A stretch of DNA of 64,000 bases, taken from the NCBI GenBank assembly GCA_963697345.1, contig CAVONS010000008.1, forward strand, positions 558,001-622,000. Reading direction: 5' to 3'. This DNA is from Prado023 sp963697345. Lineage in GTDB: Bacteria > Actinomycetota > Actinomycetes > S36-B12 > CAIYMF01. Positions 19,126 through 30,802 of this stretch are shown one piece after another. The notes below the pieces were generated by a model, which did not search any database, had not been told where the DNA came from, and saw only the letters and a program-made list of their open reading frames with translations. How positions within the stretch are numbered: position 1 is the first letter of the stretch; every line of letters begins with the position of its first letter. The translations under genes were made by a program, and so were the position numbers.

Positions 19126-20599
19126 ATGACCATTACCCCCACGTCCGCCGCTCCCCAGGTCGCGATCAACGACATCGGCAGCGAAGAGGATTTCCTGGCC
19201 GCGATCGACGCGACCATCAAGAACTTCGATGACGGCGACATCGTCGAGGGCATCATCGTCAAGGTCGACCGCGACGAGGTCCTTCTCGACATCGGCTACA
19301 AGACCGAGGGCGTCATCCCCTCCCGCGAACTGTCCATCAAGCACGACGTGGACCCCTCCGAGATCGTCGCCGTCGGCGACGCGGTCGAGGCCCTTGTTCT
19401 CCAGAAGGAGGACAAGGAGGGTCGGCTCATCCTGTCCAAGAAGCGCGCACAGTACGAGCGCGCCTGGGGCACGATCGAGAAGATCAAGGAGGAGGACGGC
19501 GTCGTCACCGGCAAGGTCATCGAGGTCGTCAAGGGCGGCCTGATCCTCGACATCGGGCTGCGTGGCTTCCTGCCCGCGTCCCTGGTCGAGATGCGCCGCG
19601 TGCGCGACCTCCAGCCGTACGTCGGCAAGGAGATCGAGGCCAAGATCATCGAGCTGGACAAGAACCGCAACAACGTGGTCCTGTCCCGCCGTGCCTGGCT
19701 CGAGCAGACGCAGTCCGAGGTTCGCTCCAACTTCCTCAACCAGCTGCAGAAGGGCCAGATCCGCAACGGCGTGGTCTCCTCGATCGTCAACTTCGGCGCC
19801 TTCGTCGACCTGGGCGGCGTGGACGGCCTCGTGCACGTCTCCGAGCTGTCCTGGAAGCACATCGACCACCCGAGCGAGGTCGTGGCCGTCGGCGACGAGG
19901 TCACCGTGGAGGTGCTCGACGTCGACATGGAGCGCGAGCGCGTCTCGCTGTCGCTCAAGGCGACCCAGGAGGATCCGTGGCAGCACTTCGCCCGGACCCA
20001 CCAGATGGGCCAGGTCGTGCCCGGCAAGGTCACCAAGCTGGTTCCGTTCGGCGCGTTCGTGCGCGTCGAGGACGGCATCGAGGGCCTGGTGCACATCTCC
20101 GAGCTGGCCGAGCGCCACGTCGAGATCCCCGAGCAGGTCGTGACCGTCAACGACGACATCTTCGTCAAGGTCATCGACATCGACCTCGAGCGTCGCCGGA
20201 TCTCGCTGAGCCTCAAGCAGGCCAACGAGAACACGACCGGTGCCGGCTCCGAGGAGTTCGACCCCTACCTGTACGGCATGGCCCCGTCCTACGACGAGGC
20301 TGGCGCCTACATCGGTCCCGAGGGCTTCGACCCCGAGACCGGCGAGTGGAAGGTCGGCTTCGAGGACCAGCGTTCCGAGTGGGAGGCGCAGTACGCCGAG
20401 GCGCACGCCCGTTGGGAGCAGCACATGAAGCAGGTCGACGAGGCCAAGACCGCGGACAAGGAGGCGGCACTCGAGACCGGCGAGGGTGTGGGCTCCTACA
20501 GCTCCGAGGCGACCGCAGACCGAGGACGAGTCGAGCGGCACGCTTGCCACCGACGAGGCCCTGCAGGCGCTTCGCGACAAGCTGACCGGCGGCAACTGA
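19126..20599 (+). CDS. rpsA: ribosomal protein S1 (one frameshift near C-terminus)
   Basis: S1 helps recruit mRNA to the 30S subunit. Four S1 OB-fold repeats are visible: GDIVEGIIVKVDRDEVLLDI (about residue 36), VVTGKVIEVVKGGLILDIG, IRNGVVSSIVNFGAFVDLG and VVPGKVTKLVPFGAFVRVE. An acidic tail follows. At 20521 one extra C shifts the tail; in the corrected frame it ends SSGTLATDEALQALRDKLTG with TGA 20597-20599, giving 490 aa. Without correction the frame would run about 290 bp on into repeats. All S1 repeats lie before the shift. A strong terminator follows. Confidence 0.95.
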
Positions 20600-20616
20600 C
20601 GCCGCACAGCACGTAC

Positions 20617-20652
20617 GGAAGGCCCCGGAACCCAACGGTCCCGGGGCCTTCC
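20617..20652 (+). terminator. rpsA terminator hairpin
   Basis: GGAAGGCCCCGG (20617-20628) pairs perfectly with CCGGGGCCTTCC (20641-20652) around a 12-nt loop, starting 18 bp after the corrected rpsA stop. There is no U-tract. Its position also supports the corrected stop at 20599 rather than the longer frame. Confidence 0.85.
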
Positions 20653-20666
20653 CGCGTCTGCCCCCA

Positions 20667-20749
20667 CCCGCCCCGCCGCCCCGCCGCGCGCCGCGCCGCC
20701 CCGCCGCGCCGCGCGCGCCCCGCCGCGCGCCGCCGCCGCCGCGCCGCCC
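20667..20749. repeat. 83-bp tract of G and C only
   Basis: This tract contains no A or T and is built from short CCG, CGC and GCC runs, strongly C-biased on this strand. It lies directly after the rpsA terminator. It does not look coding, and is the sort of sequence where read errors concentrate. Confidence 0.8.
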
Positions 20750-20759
20750 ACGCGTCGAT

Positions 20760-20835
20760 TTGGGGCAGGTTTGGACCGCCCATGGGCCGGTTGCGGCAGG
20801 ATTCGGGCGCGAGATTGTCCTCGATCCTGCCCCAA
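20760..20835. repeat. 10-bp inverted repeat, spacer 56 bp
   Basis: TTGGGGCAGG (20760-20769) and CCTGCCCCAA (20826-20835) are perfect inverted arms. The spacer holds two similar segments, GGCAGGTTTGGACCG and GGCAGGATTCGGGCG, about 30 bp apart. A structured RNA or a protein-binding region is possible; I recognise no family. Confidence 0.4.
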
Positions 20836-20895
20836 GCCGGCCGTGGGACGGTGGAGGTCGCGGGGTGGGGGCTGAGCGAGGTCACGTGAGACCGG

Positions 20896-20997
20896 GGAGG
20901 CCGCGGAACGAGGGAGGCCGCGGTACGAGGGAGGCCGCGGAACGAGGGAGGCCGCGGAACGAGGGAGGCCGCGGAACGAGGGAAGCCGCGGAACGAC
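20896..20997. repeat. tandem array of a 17-bp repeat, six copies
   Basis: The unit GGAGGCCGCGGAACGAG occurs head to tail at 20896, 20913, 20930, 20947, 20964 and 20981. Copies 1, 3, 4 and 5 are identical, copy 2 has one change (GGT for GGA), and copy 6 has two. Each unit contains the palindrome CCGCGG. Degenerate copies continue to about 21092, including a second pattern, CACGCGGAACGAGG followed by CAACCCGCGGG, seen twice. The array lies in the 508-bp gap between rpsA and the convergent flippase gene. Confidence 0.9.
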
Positions 20998-21107
20998 GAG
21001 GGTGGCCGCGGGGCGGGGGAAGGGCAAGCACGCGGAACGAGGCAACCCGCGGGACGACGGCGGTCACGCGGAACGAGGGCAACCCGCGGGCGGCGGGCCT
21101 CGTCGTG

Positions 21108-22397
21108 CTACGCCGGCGGCGTGACGATCGCCTCGTCCACGTCCGCGGTCGGGGTGGGGGGCGGGTCGGTCCGCGCCCAGATCAGGCCGACCAGGGCTAC
21201 CGTCCACGCGACCACAGCAGCGCACGTGGCAAGGGCGTGCACCGAGGTCCCCAGCGTGACCCCCAGCACCGCGAGCGCGACCACTCCGGACCACAGCAGG
21301 ATCGTCGCGCGCTTGTCGTGATGGGCCATCCGCGCGTAGAGCAGGACCTGCACGACCCCGAAGCCGGCGCCCGCCAGGGCAAAGATCCACGCGTCCGGGG
21401 CCAGACTGAGGTACTGGCTGCCCGACATGACGCCGACCACGAACCGGGGCACGGCGGCCACGAACGCGGTGGCGAGCAGGCCCAGCCCCGCCACGGCGAT
21501 CAACGCCTGCTTCTGCACGTTGCTCGAGCCGGCCACCATGCGGGGGAATGCCGCCACCAGCACCGCCTGCGGCAGGAAGAACACCGCGCGGGCGATCAGC
21601 GCACCGGCCGCGTACAGCCCGGCGTCGTATGCCGACAGGTTCGCGCGGGCCAGCAGCACATCCATGTTGGTCAGCGCGTAGAGGGCGATGAGTGCGTGGG
21701 CGGCGTGCCCGACCTCGACGAGGAACTCGCGTGGCCCCTCCTCGCCCGAGCCCCACGCCGGCTGCCCCACGAGGAGGAACGTGCCCGCAAGGGCACCGAT
21801 CGTGGCACCGAGGGCCAGCCCGATGACCGTGGAGCGGGCGCTGTCGCCGACCCACGCGCCGATGACGGCCCCGCTGACCCGCGAGAGCGTGGCCAGGACG
21901 TAGAGCGCCCCCAGGCGGAGGTGTCGTTCGGCCCCCTGGAGCAGGCCGAGCTGCGCACCGGTGACGGTGAACGGGATGAACGTGAGTGCCACGACCGCGA
22001 GCCCGAGGATCCCCGGCAGATTCAGCGCCTGGCTGATCACGGGCGTGAGCGCGAGGGTGAGGGCGGTCGTGAGGCCCCCGACGACGAGGACGGCCCCAGC
22101 GCCGACGTGCTCCGAGGAGCGCCCCGAGGCCACGTGCCGAGCGATCACGACCTGCGTGGCCGCCATGGCCGTGCTGCCCAGGAGCAGGATGACGGCCATC
22201 GCGCCGAACGCCCCGAACTGCTCGGGACCGAGCAGCCGGGACACGATGAGCATCTGGAGCATCGCGAAGACCTGCGACACCACGAGGCCGATGCCCACGA
22301 TCGCAGTGCCCTGCACGGAGAGCCCGCGGACGGGTGCGCCTGCGGCCGCCTGGGGCGCGGGCCGGCGCTGGTCAGTCACCGGACCATCTTCGCCCAT
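21108..22397 (-). CDS. MOP-superfamily polysaccharide flippase
   Basis: This protein of about 429 residues is almost entirely hydrophobic, with about 12 transmembrane segments. It starts GTAIVGIGLVVSQVFAMLQM followed by LIVSRLLGPEQFGAFGAM, the typical N-terminus of Wzx/MATE-like oligosaccharide flippases. The N-terminal Asn/Gly-rich and internal RVSGAVIGAWVGDSARST segments also fit. Its substrate is unknown. ATG 22397 is used; GTG 22379 (VTDQRR) is also possible. It is convergent with rpsA and divergent from coaE, which starts 46 bp away. Confidence 0.8.
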   Translation of the reverse strand: MGEDGPVTDQRRPAPQAAAGAPVRGLSVQGTAIVGIGLVVSQVFAMLQMLIVSRLLGPEQFGAFGAMAVILLLGSTAMAATQVVIARHVASGRSSEHVGAGAVLVVGGLTTALTLALTPVISQALNLPGILGLAVVALTFIPFTVTGAQLGLLQGAERHLRLGALYVLATLSRVSGAVIGAWVGDSARSTVIGLALGATIGALAGTFLLVGQPAWGSGEEGPREFLVEVGHAAHALIALYALTNMDVLLARANLSAYDAGLYAAGALIARAVFFLPQAVLVAAFPRMVAGSSNVQKQALIAVAGLGLLATAFVAAVPRFVVGVMSGSQYLSLAPDAWIFALAGAGFGVVQVLLYARMAHHDKRATILLWSGVVALAVLGVTLGTSVHALATCAAVVAWTVALVGLIWARTDPPPTPTADVDEAIVTPPA

Positions 22398-22443
22398 GGA
22401 GTGCGCTGTGCCGACCACCGGCAGGGCTGGCATGCTTCGGCCT

Positions 22444-23044
22444 ATGTTGAGAGTTGGATTGACCGGCGGGATCGGTGCGGGCAAGTCCACCGTCTCGGAC
22501 ATGCTCGCCGACCGCGGAGCGGTGATCGTCGACGGGGATGAGATCGCCCGCGAGCTCGTCGAACCGGGGCAGGCGGCCCTGGCCGAGATCGTGGAACGCT
22601 TCGGGCCCGATGTGCTGCTCCCCGACGGGGCGCTGGATCGTGTTGGTCTGGCGCAGATCGTGTTCCCCGACCCGGAGGCCCTGGCCGGGCTGGACGCGAT
22701 CATGCATCCACGCATCGCGGAACGCGCCCACCAGCTGCTCGCGGACGCCGAGCGGTGCGGGGGTCGACGTGGTGGTCTACGACATGCCGCTGATCGTCGA
22801 GAACGGCACCGCCGACGACTTCGACCTCGTCGTGGTGGTCCACGCTCCGGTCGACGTGCGCCTGGCCCGGTTGGCGGTGCGCGGTGTGCCGGTGGCCGAC
22901 GCGCATGAGCGGATGTCGCGCCAGGCCTCCGACGAGGAGCGTGCGGCAGTGGCCACGATCCTCATCGACAACGGCGGCGATGAGGATCAGCTCATCGCCC
23001 AGGTGGATCGGGCGTGGCTCCTGCTCCAGGCAGCTCTGGGGTAG
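22444..23044 (+). CDS. coaE: dephospho-CoA kinase (one frameshift)
   Basis: CoaE phosphorylates dephospho-CoA, the last step of coenzyme A synthesis. The P-loop GLTGGIGAGKSTVS is at residues 5-18, followed by GAVIVDGDEIARELVEPG and HPRIAERAHQLLADAE. At 22753 one extra base (C) shifts the frame, which resumes GVDVVVYDMPLIVENG and ends in a normal C-terminus (RMSRQASDEERAAVATILIDN). Corrected length is 199 aa, without the GrpB-like extension some actinobacteria carry. The 3' end overlaps the convergent PAP2 gene. Confidence 0.9.
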
Positions 23045-23817
23045 CTGCGGGCATCGCTGAGGACGCACTGCCTGCGCCGGCCGGTAGCAGCAACAGCGGC
23101 ACCGGGACCGTCCCATCCGCGGTCGAGCGGCCCCCACAGGATCAGGGCTGCCGCGAGCAGCACGACCGACCCGAACGCCCATCCGGCGAGCACGTCGCTG
23201 GGCCAGTGCACGCCGAGCACGACCCGGCTCAGGCCGATGATCGGGCCGATCACGACGAACACCATTCCCAACCGCTGCAACCACGCGCGGCCCTGTGCCC
23301 GACCCAGGTGGATCAGCACCAGCCCGGTGGCCAGGTAGAGGTAGATCCCCTCCATGGCGTGCCCGGAGGGGAAGGACTTGTCGAGATCGGACTCGTACTG
23401 CTCAGCGCCCGGCGGCCTGGTGCGTCCCATGAGGGCCTTGACGGTCTCGCTGGTCGCAACCCCCGCGAGGCCGGACAGGGTGATCAGCCCAGCGGCCGCG
23501 CGATAGCGCATCAGCCAGAGGGTGACCACCAGCACGCTTGCAGCCAGCGCCGAGAAGAGGGGTGAGGTGATGATCCCGATGACATGGGCGAGGTCGACGG
23601 GCCACCCGAGGGGGTCGGCCCAGCCCCGGGTGAAGTCGGTGAGCGCCTCGTCGAAGCTCGCCAGGGTGCTGGATTCTGTGGCGACCGCCCACGTGAGCAG
23701 CGCGGCGACGAGTCCGGCGGCCACCAGGCCCACCACAGCTCGAGTGTGTGCTGCTTGGGATCCGGCACCACGAGGGGGCCGGGAGTCCTTCAGGTCGGCG
23801 CTCTGGGGCAGGGCCAT
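22987..23817 (-). CDS. PAP2-family membrane phosphatase
   Basis: This 276-aa protein has five or six transmembrane helices and all three PAP2 phosphatase motifs: KALMGRTRPPG, SFPSGHAM and SRVVLGVHWPSDVLAG, with the catalytic His in the last two. Likely substrates are lipid phosphates such as undecaprenyl diphosphate or phosphatidate; specificity cannot be read. ATG 23817 was chosen. The C-terminal 20-30 residues are polar and lie over the 3' end of coaE (58-bp overlap), so the true stop may be earlier if another indel is present. Confidence 0.85.
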   Translation of the reverse strand: MALPQSADLKDSRPPRGAGSQAAHTRAVVGLVAAGLVAALLTWAVATESSTLASFDEALTDFTRGWADPLGWPVDLAHVIGIITSPLFSALAASVLVVTLWLMRYRAAAGLITLSGLAGVATSETVKALMGRTRPPGAEQYESDLDKSFPSGHAMEGIYLYLATGLVLIHLGRAQGRAWLQRLGMVFVVIGPIIGLSRVVLGVHWPSDVLAGWAFGSVVLLAAALILWGPLDRGWDGPGAAVAATGRRRQCVLSDARSYPRAAWSRSHARSTWAMS

Positions 23818-23954
23818 CGCTGAACAGTACCGAACCGCCCGACGTACCGGAGGAATCCGAGCAGGGCGGTCCGCGCAGCAGGTTCGGGTGCCGGGGAGCG
23901 CGGCTGCCGAGGCAGGGTGAGCCGATGTCGGACCCACGGATTAGCGTGTGGGCC

Positions 23955-26087
23955 ATGACCCGACCCGTCACGGACCTGAAGCGGCGTGTGGCTCCGTTCC
24001 GCGTCATCAGCGAGTACGTGCCCGCAGGCGACCAGCCGGCCGCGATCGCCGAGATCAGCCAACGTATCGAGGCCGGCACCCAGGACGTGGTCCTGCTGGG
24101 CGCGACCGGCACGGGCAAGTCGGCGACGACGGCGTGGCTCGTGGAGAAGCTGCAGCGGCCCACGCTGGTGATGGCGCCCAACAAGACCCTGGCCGCGCAA
24201 CTGGCCAACGAGTTCCGGGAGCTCCTGCCCGACAACGCCGTGGAGTACTTCGTCTCGTACTACGACTACTACCAGCCCGAGGCCTACATCCCGCAGACGG
24301 ACACCTACATCGAGAAGGACTCCTCGATCAACGAGGAGGTCGAGCGGTTGCGGCACTCAGCCACCAACTCGCTGCTGACCCGGCGCGACGTGATCGTCGT
24401 CGCCACGGTGTCGGCGATCTACGGCCTGGGCACCCCGCAGGAGTACGTGGACAGGATGGTCCGTCTTCGTGTCGGCGAGGAGGTCGATCGCGACCAGTTG
24501 CTGCGCCAGTTCGTCGGCAACCAGTACGCCCGCAATGATCTGGCGTTCGAGCGGGGCACCTTCCGGGTGCGAGGTGACACCATCGAGGTGTTCCCGGTCT
24601 ACGAGCAGCATCCGGTGCGCATCGACATGTTCGGTGATGAGATCGAGCGCCTCATGACGCTGCACCCCGTCACCGGCGAGATCCTCACCGACGATGAGGA
24701 GGTCTACATCTTCCCGGCGACGCACTATGTGGCCGGCCCGGAGCGGATGGAGCGTGCCCTCGGCGGGATCGAGTCCGAGCTGTCCGAGAGGCTCGCCGAG
24801 CTCAACGAGCAGGGCAAGCTCCTCGAGGCCCAGCGGCTTCAGATGCGCACGTCCTACGACATCGAGATGATGCGCCAGGTCGGGTTCTGCTCCGGCATCG
24901 AGAACTACTCGCGGCACATCGACGGCCGCGACCCGGGCTCGGCGCCCAACTGCCTCATCGACTACTTCCCCGACGACTTCCTGCTGGTGATCGACGAGTC
25001 CCACGTGACCGTCCCGCAGATCGGGGGGATGTACGAGGGCGACATGTCGCGCAAGCGCACATTGGTCGACCACGGGTTCCGATTGCCGAGCGCCGCGGAC
25101 AACAGGCCCCTGCGCTGGGAGGAGTTCCTCGAACGCATCGGCCAGACGGTCTACCTGTCTGCGACGCCGGGGCCCTATGAGCTGGCCAAGGTCGGTGGTG
25201 ACGTCGTGGAACAGGTGATCCGCCCGACCGGGCTCATCGACCCCGAGATCATCCTCAAGCCGACCAAGGGGCAGATCGATGACCTCATGCACGAGATCCG
25301 GTTGCGCACGGATCGGGGGGAGCGTGTGCTCGTCACGACCCTCACGAAGCGGATGTCGGAGGACCTCACCGACTACCTGCTCGAGCGCGGGATCCGTGTG
25401 AGGTACCTGCACTCCGAGGTCGACACCCTGCGCCGCGTGGAGCTCCTGCGCGAGCTTCGGGTGGGGGTGTTCGACGTGCTCGTGGGCATCAACCTGCTGC
25501 GGGAGGGCCTGGACCTGCCGGAGGTGTCGCTGGTGAGCATCCTCGACGCCGACAAGGCCGGGTTCCTCAGGTCCGAGCGCAGCCTGATCCAGACGATCGG
25601 GCGCGCAGCCCGCAACGTGTCGGGCCAGGTGCACATGTACGGCGACACCATCACGCAGCAGATGCAGACCGCGATCGACGAGACCAACCGACGCCGTGCG
25701 CTTCAGATCGCGTACAACGTCGAACGAGGGGTCGATCCGCAGCCGCTGCGCAAGAAGATCGCGGACATCACGGACCTGCTGGCGGCCGAGGATGCCGACA
25801 CTGAGCAGGTGCTGGCCACGACGATGGGGTCGGGCAGGGCGCAGTCGCGGGGCAAGGGTGGGGCAAGGCGCCAGGGCTCGGGAGCGGCGGCTGCCGATGC
25901 CTCCGTCGCCACCGGGACCTCGGCTCGCGCAGATCTGCCCGCCACAGAGCTGGCAGGCCTGATCCAGGAGCTGACCGACCAGATGCACGCGGCTGCTGCG
26001 AACCTTCAGTTCGAGGTGGCGGCCCGATATCGCGATGAGGTCTCGGAGCTCAAGAGGGAGCTGCGCGGGATGATCGCAGCGGGCTGA
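23955..26087 (+). CDS. uvrB: excinuclease ABC subunit B
   Basis: UvrB (710 aa) is the damage-verifying helicase-like subunit of nucleotide excision repair. It has Walker A GATGTGKSATT, the YYDYYQPEAYIP beta-hairpin, the DEAD-like motif DESHVT, helicase motifs IGRAARN and LLREGLDLPE, and a C-terminal UVR domain (QFEVAARYRDEVSELKREL) for UvrC contact. ATG 23955 is the family-like start (RPVTDLKRRVAPFRVISEY). An upstream extension in frame exists but lies in the promoter region. No LexA box was recognised. Confidence 0.97.
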   Translation: MTRPVTDLKRRVAPFRVISEYVPAGDQPAAIAEISQRIEAGTQDVVLLGATGTGKSATTAWLVEKLQRPTLVMAPNKTLAAQLANEFRELLPDNAVEYFVSYYDYYQPEAYIPQTDTYIEKDSSINEEVERLRHSATNSLLTRRDVIVVATVSAIYGLGTPQEYVDRMVRLRVGEEVDRDQLLRQFVGNQYARNDLAFERGTFRVRGDTIEVFPVYEQHPVRIDMFGDEIERLMTLHPVTGEILTDDEEVYIFPATHYVAGPERMERALGGIESELSERLAELNEQGKLLEAQRLQMRTSYDIEMMRQVGFCSGIENYSRHIDGRDPGSAPNCLIDYFPDDFLLVIDESHVTVPQIGGMYEGDMSRKRTLVDHGFRLPSAADNRPLRWEEFLERIGQTVYLSATPGPYELAKVGGDVVEQVIRPTGLIDPEIILKPTKGQIDDLMHEIRLRTDRGERVLVTTLTKRMSEDLTDYLLERGIRVRYLHSEVDTLRRVELLRELRVGVFDVLVGINLLREGLDLPEVSLVSILDADKAGFLRSERSLIQTIGRAARNVSGQVHMYGDTITQQMQTAIDETNRRRALQIAYNVERGVDPQPLRKKIADITDLLAAEDADTEQVLATTMGSGRAQSRGKGGARRQGSGAAAADASVATGTSARADLPATELAGLIQELTDQMHAAAANLQFEVAARYRDEVSELKRELRGMIAAG

Positions 26088-26221
26088 CGGCCGCCCCGTC
26101 CAGAGGGGCACGTCGGGCACGGCGTCGACAACCGCGTCTCTGTGGGCAGTGATCCCCGTGCCAGAATGGTCAGGTCGCGTCGGCATCGTGCCCCCGCGGT
26201 GACGTCGGTGGGAGGCTGCGC

Positions 26222-27266
26222 GTGGAAGTTTCGGGCGCCCTCTGGGCAGCCACGCTCATCGGCCTGCTCGGGATCATCACGATCGACCTCATCATCGTCG
26301 ACCGCCGGCCGCACGCCTTCACGGCCAAGGAGGCCACCCGCTGGGTGATCTTCTATGTGGCGCTGGCCATGCTCTTCGCCGTCTTCGTCACCGTGACCTT
26401 CGGAAGGCAGTACGGCGGGGAGTTCCTCGCCGGCTACATCACTGAGTACTCGCTGAGCGTCGACAACCTGTTCGTCTTCATGATCATCATCTCCTCGTTC
26501 GCGGTCCCCGAGCAGCACCGGCACCGGGTCCTGAGCATCGGGATCGTGATCGCGCTGATCCTGCGCGGGATCCTGATCGTGCTCGGAGCGGCGGCGATCG
26601 AGCGCTTCGCGGCCACGTTCTTCGTCTTCGGCGCGTTCCTGATGTGGACGGCCGTCTCTGTGTGGCGCAGCGGCAGCGAGGAGGCTGACCCTGAGGGCAA
26701 CGCCCTGATCCGGTTCGTCGAGCGGCACGTCCCGACCACTCGTGAGTACCACGGGACCAAGCTGTGGGTCCGCATCGATGGTCAGCGGCTGGTCACACCC
26801 ATGCTGCTGGTGATGCTGGCCATCGGGACCACGGACCTCCTGTTCGCCCTGGACTCGATCCCTGCCGTCTTCGGGTTGACCCAGGAGCCCTACCTGGTCT
26901 TCACGGCCAACGCCTTCGCCCTCATGGGCCTGCGCCAGCTGTACTTCATGCTGCACGGGCTGCTCGACCGGCTCATCTACCTGTCCAAGGGCCTGGCGAT
27001 CATCCTCGGGTTCATCGCGGTCAAGCTGACTCCTGCACGCGCTGCACGAGACCACCGATCTCGACGTCCCGGAGATCTCCACCGCCACGTCGTTGGTGGT
27101 GATCGTGGGTGTGCTGGTCGCAACGGCCATCCTGAGCCTGCTGGCTGTCCGTCGTGACCCGAGCCTGCGCGGGATGAGTCCCGAGGTGCACGCGGAGGAG
27201 GAGGCCGACGGCGTGCTCGGGGAGGCGCTCGAGCACCTTCCTCCCGAGCACGAGCAGGATCGTTAG
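26222..27266 (+). CDS. TerC-family membrane protein (one frameshift)
   Basis: TerC proteins are integral membrane proteins linked to tellurite resistance and metal (for example manganese) efflux. This one has about seven helices, with the family acidic motifs EYSLSVDNLFVF and TTDLLFALDSIPAVFG. The frame breaks at about 27032 after GFIAVKL; one extra base removed gives LHALHETTDLDVPEISTATS and a last helix LVVIVGVLVATAILSLLAV, stopping at TAG 27264. Corrected length is 347 aa, typical. It sits between uvrB and uvrA with GTG start. Confidence 0.85.
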
Positions 27267-27344
27267 CGGCACGGCAGGAGGCCTCGCGGGAGGTTCGCCG
27301 GGTGGTCCGGAGCCGATGTCGGAGCCCTGACCTAGGATTCGGAC

Positions 27345-30218
<2,874 letters not shown>

Positions 30219-30248
30219 GCTGACACCACCAACGAGGAGGGACCTGTG

Positions 30249-30801
30249 ATGGACGACAGCACCTGTAGTGGCGATTGCGGATGCCAGCGAGCATCGATGG
30301 CAGACGATCGTGGATCGGTCAGCCGGCGGGGAGTCCTGACCGGATCTGCCGCGGCCGTTGCGGTGCTGGCCCTCGGGGCCTGCGCCACGACTGACGAAGC
30401 GGACAGCACCGCAGATCCCACCACCAGCGAACCCGCCCCGGAGACGCCCACGGAGTCATCGGACGGCACCCCTCAGGAGAGCGCGGGCACGGAGGGTGAG
30501 CCCTCGGGGGAGGCGCTGGCGGCAACGGACTTCCCGGTCGGTGGCGGCGTCGTCGTGGCCAACACGTCCCAGGGACCCGATCGTGGTCACGCATCCGACC
30601 GACACCGAGTACAAGGGCTTCAACGCTCGGTGCCCGCACGCCGGCTGTCCTGTGGCCGAGGTGCTGGAGAACACCATCATCTGCAACTGCCACGGCAGCA
30701 CCTTCGACGGCAGCACCGGGGATCGGCTGGAGGGCCCCGCCCCGACCGGACTGGAGCCGGTGGCCATCCAGGTCTCGGACGGGGAGATCTATCTCGCCTG
30801 A
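30249..30801 (+). CDS. Tat-exported Rieske [2Fe-2S] lipoprotein (one frameshift)
   Basis: A twin-arginine signal (SRRGVLTG) is followed by a hydrophobic stretch ending in lipobox LGAC, so the product is probably Tat-exported and lipid-anchored. A Thr/Ser/Glu linker leads to a Rieske domain with ligand motifs RCPHAGCPV and CNCHGSTFDG. The frame shifts one base near 30573-30580, between VVVANTSQ and PIVVTHPTD; corrected length is 183 aa. A cysteine-rich N-terminus (STCSGDCGC) precedes the Tat motif, which is unusual. ATG 30249 is favoured by AGGAGGG at 30234-30240; ATG 30297 would remove the cysteines. It ends 1 bp before uvrC. Confidence 0.8.
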
Positions 30802-30802
30802 G

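Noticed and set aside
20600..20889. Extension of rpsA through the uncorrected frame
   Set aside because: The corrected frame ends in a normal S1 tail with a perfect terminator 18 bp later; the extension runs into a G/C-only tract.
20896..20997. CRISPR array
   Set aside because: The repeats are directly adjacent, with no spacers, and there are no cas genes in the window.
23817..23954. LexA box upstream of uvrB
   Set aside because: No convincing match to the actinobacterial SOS box was found; only isolated TTCG and CGAA words are present.
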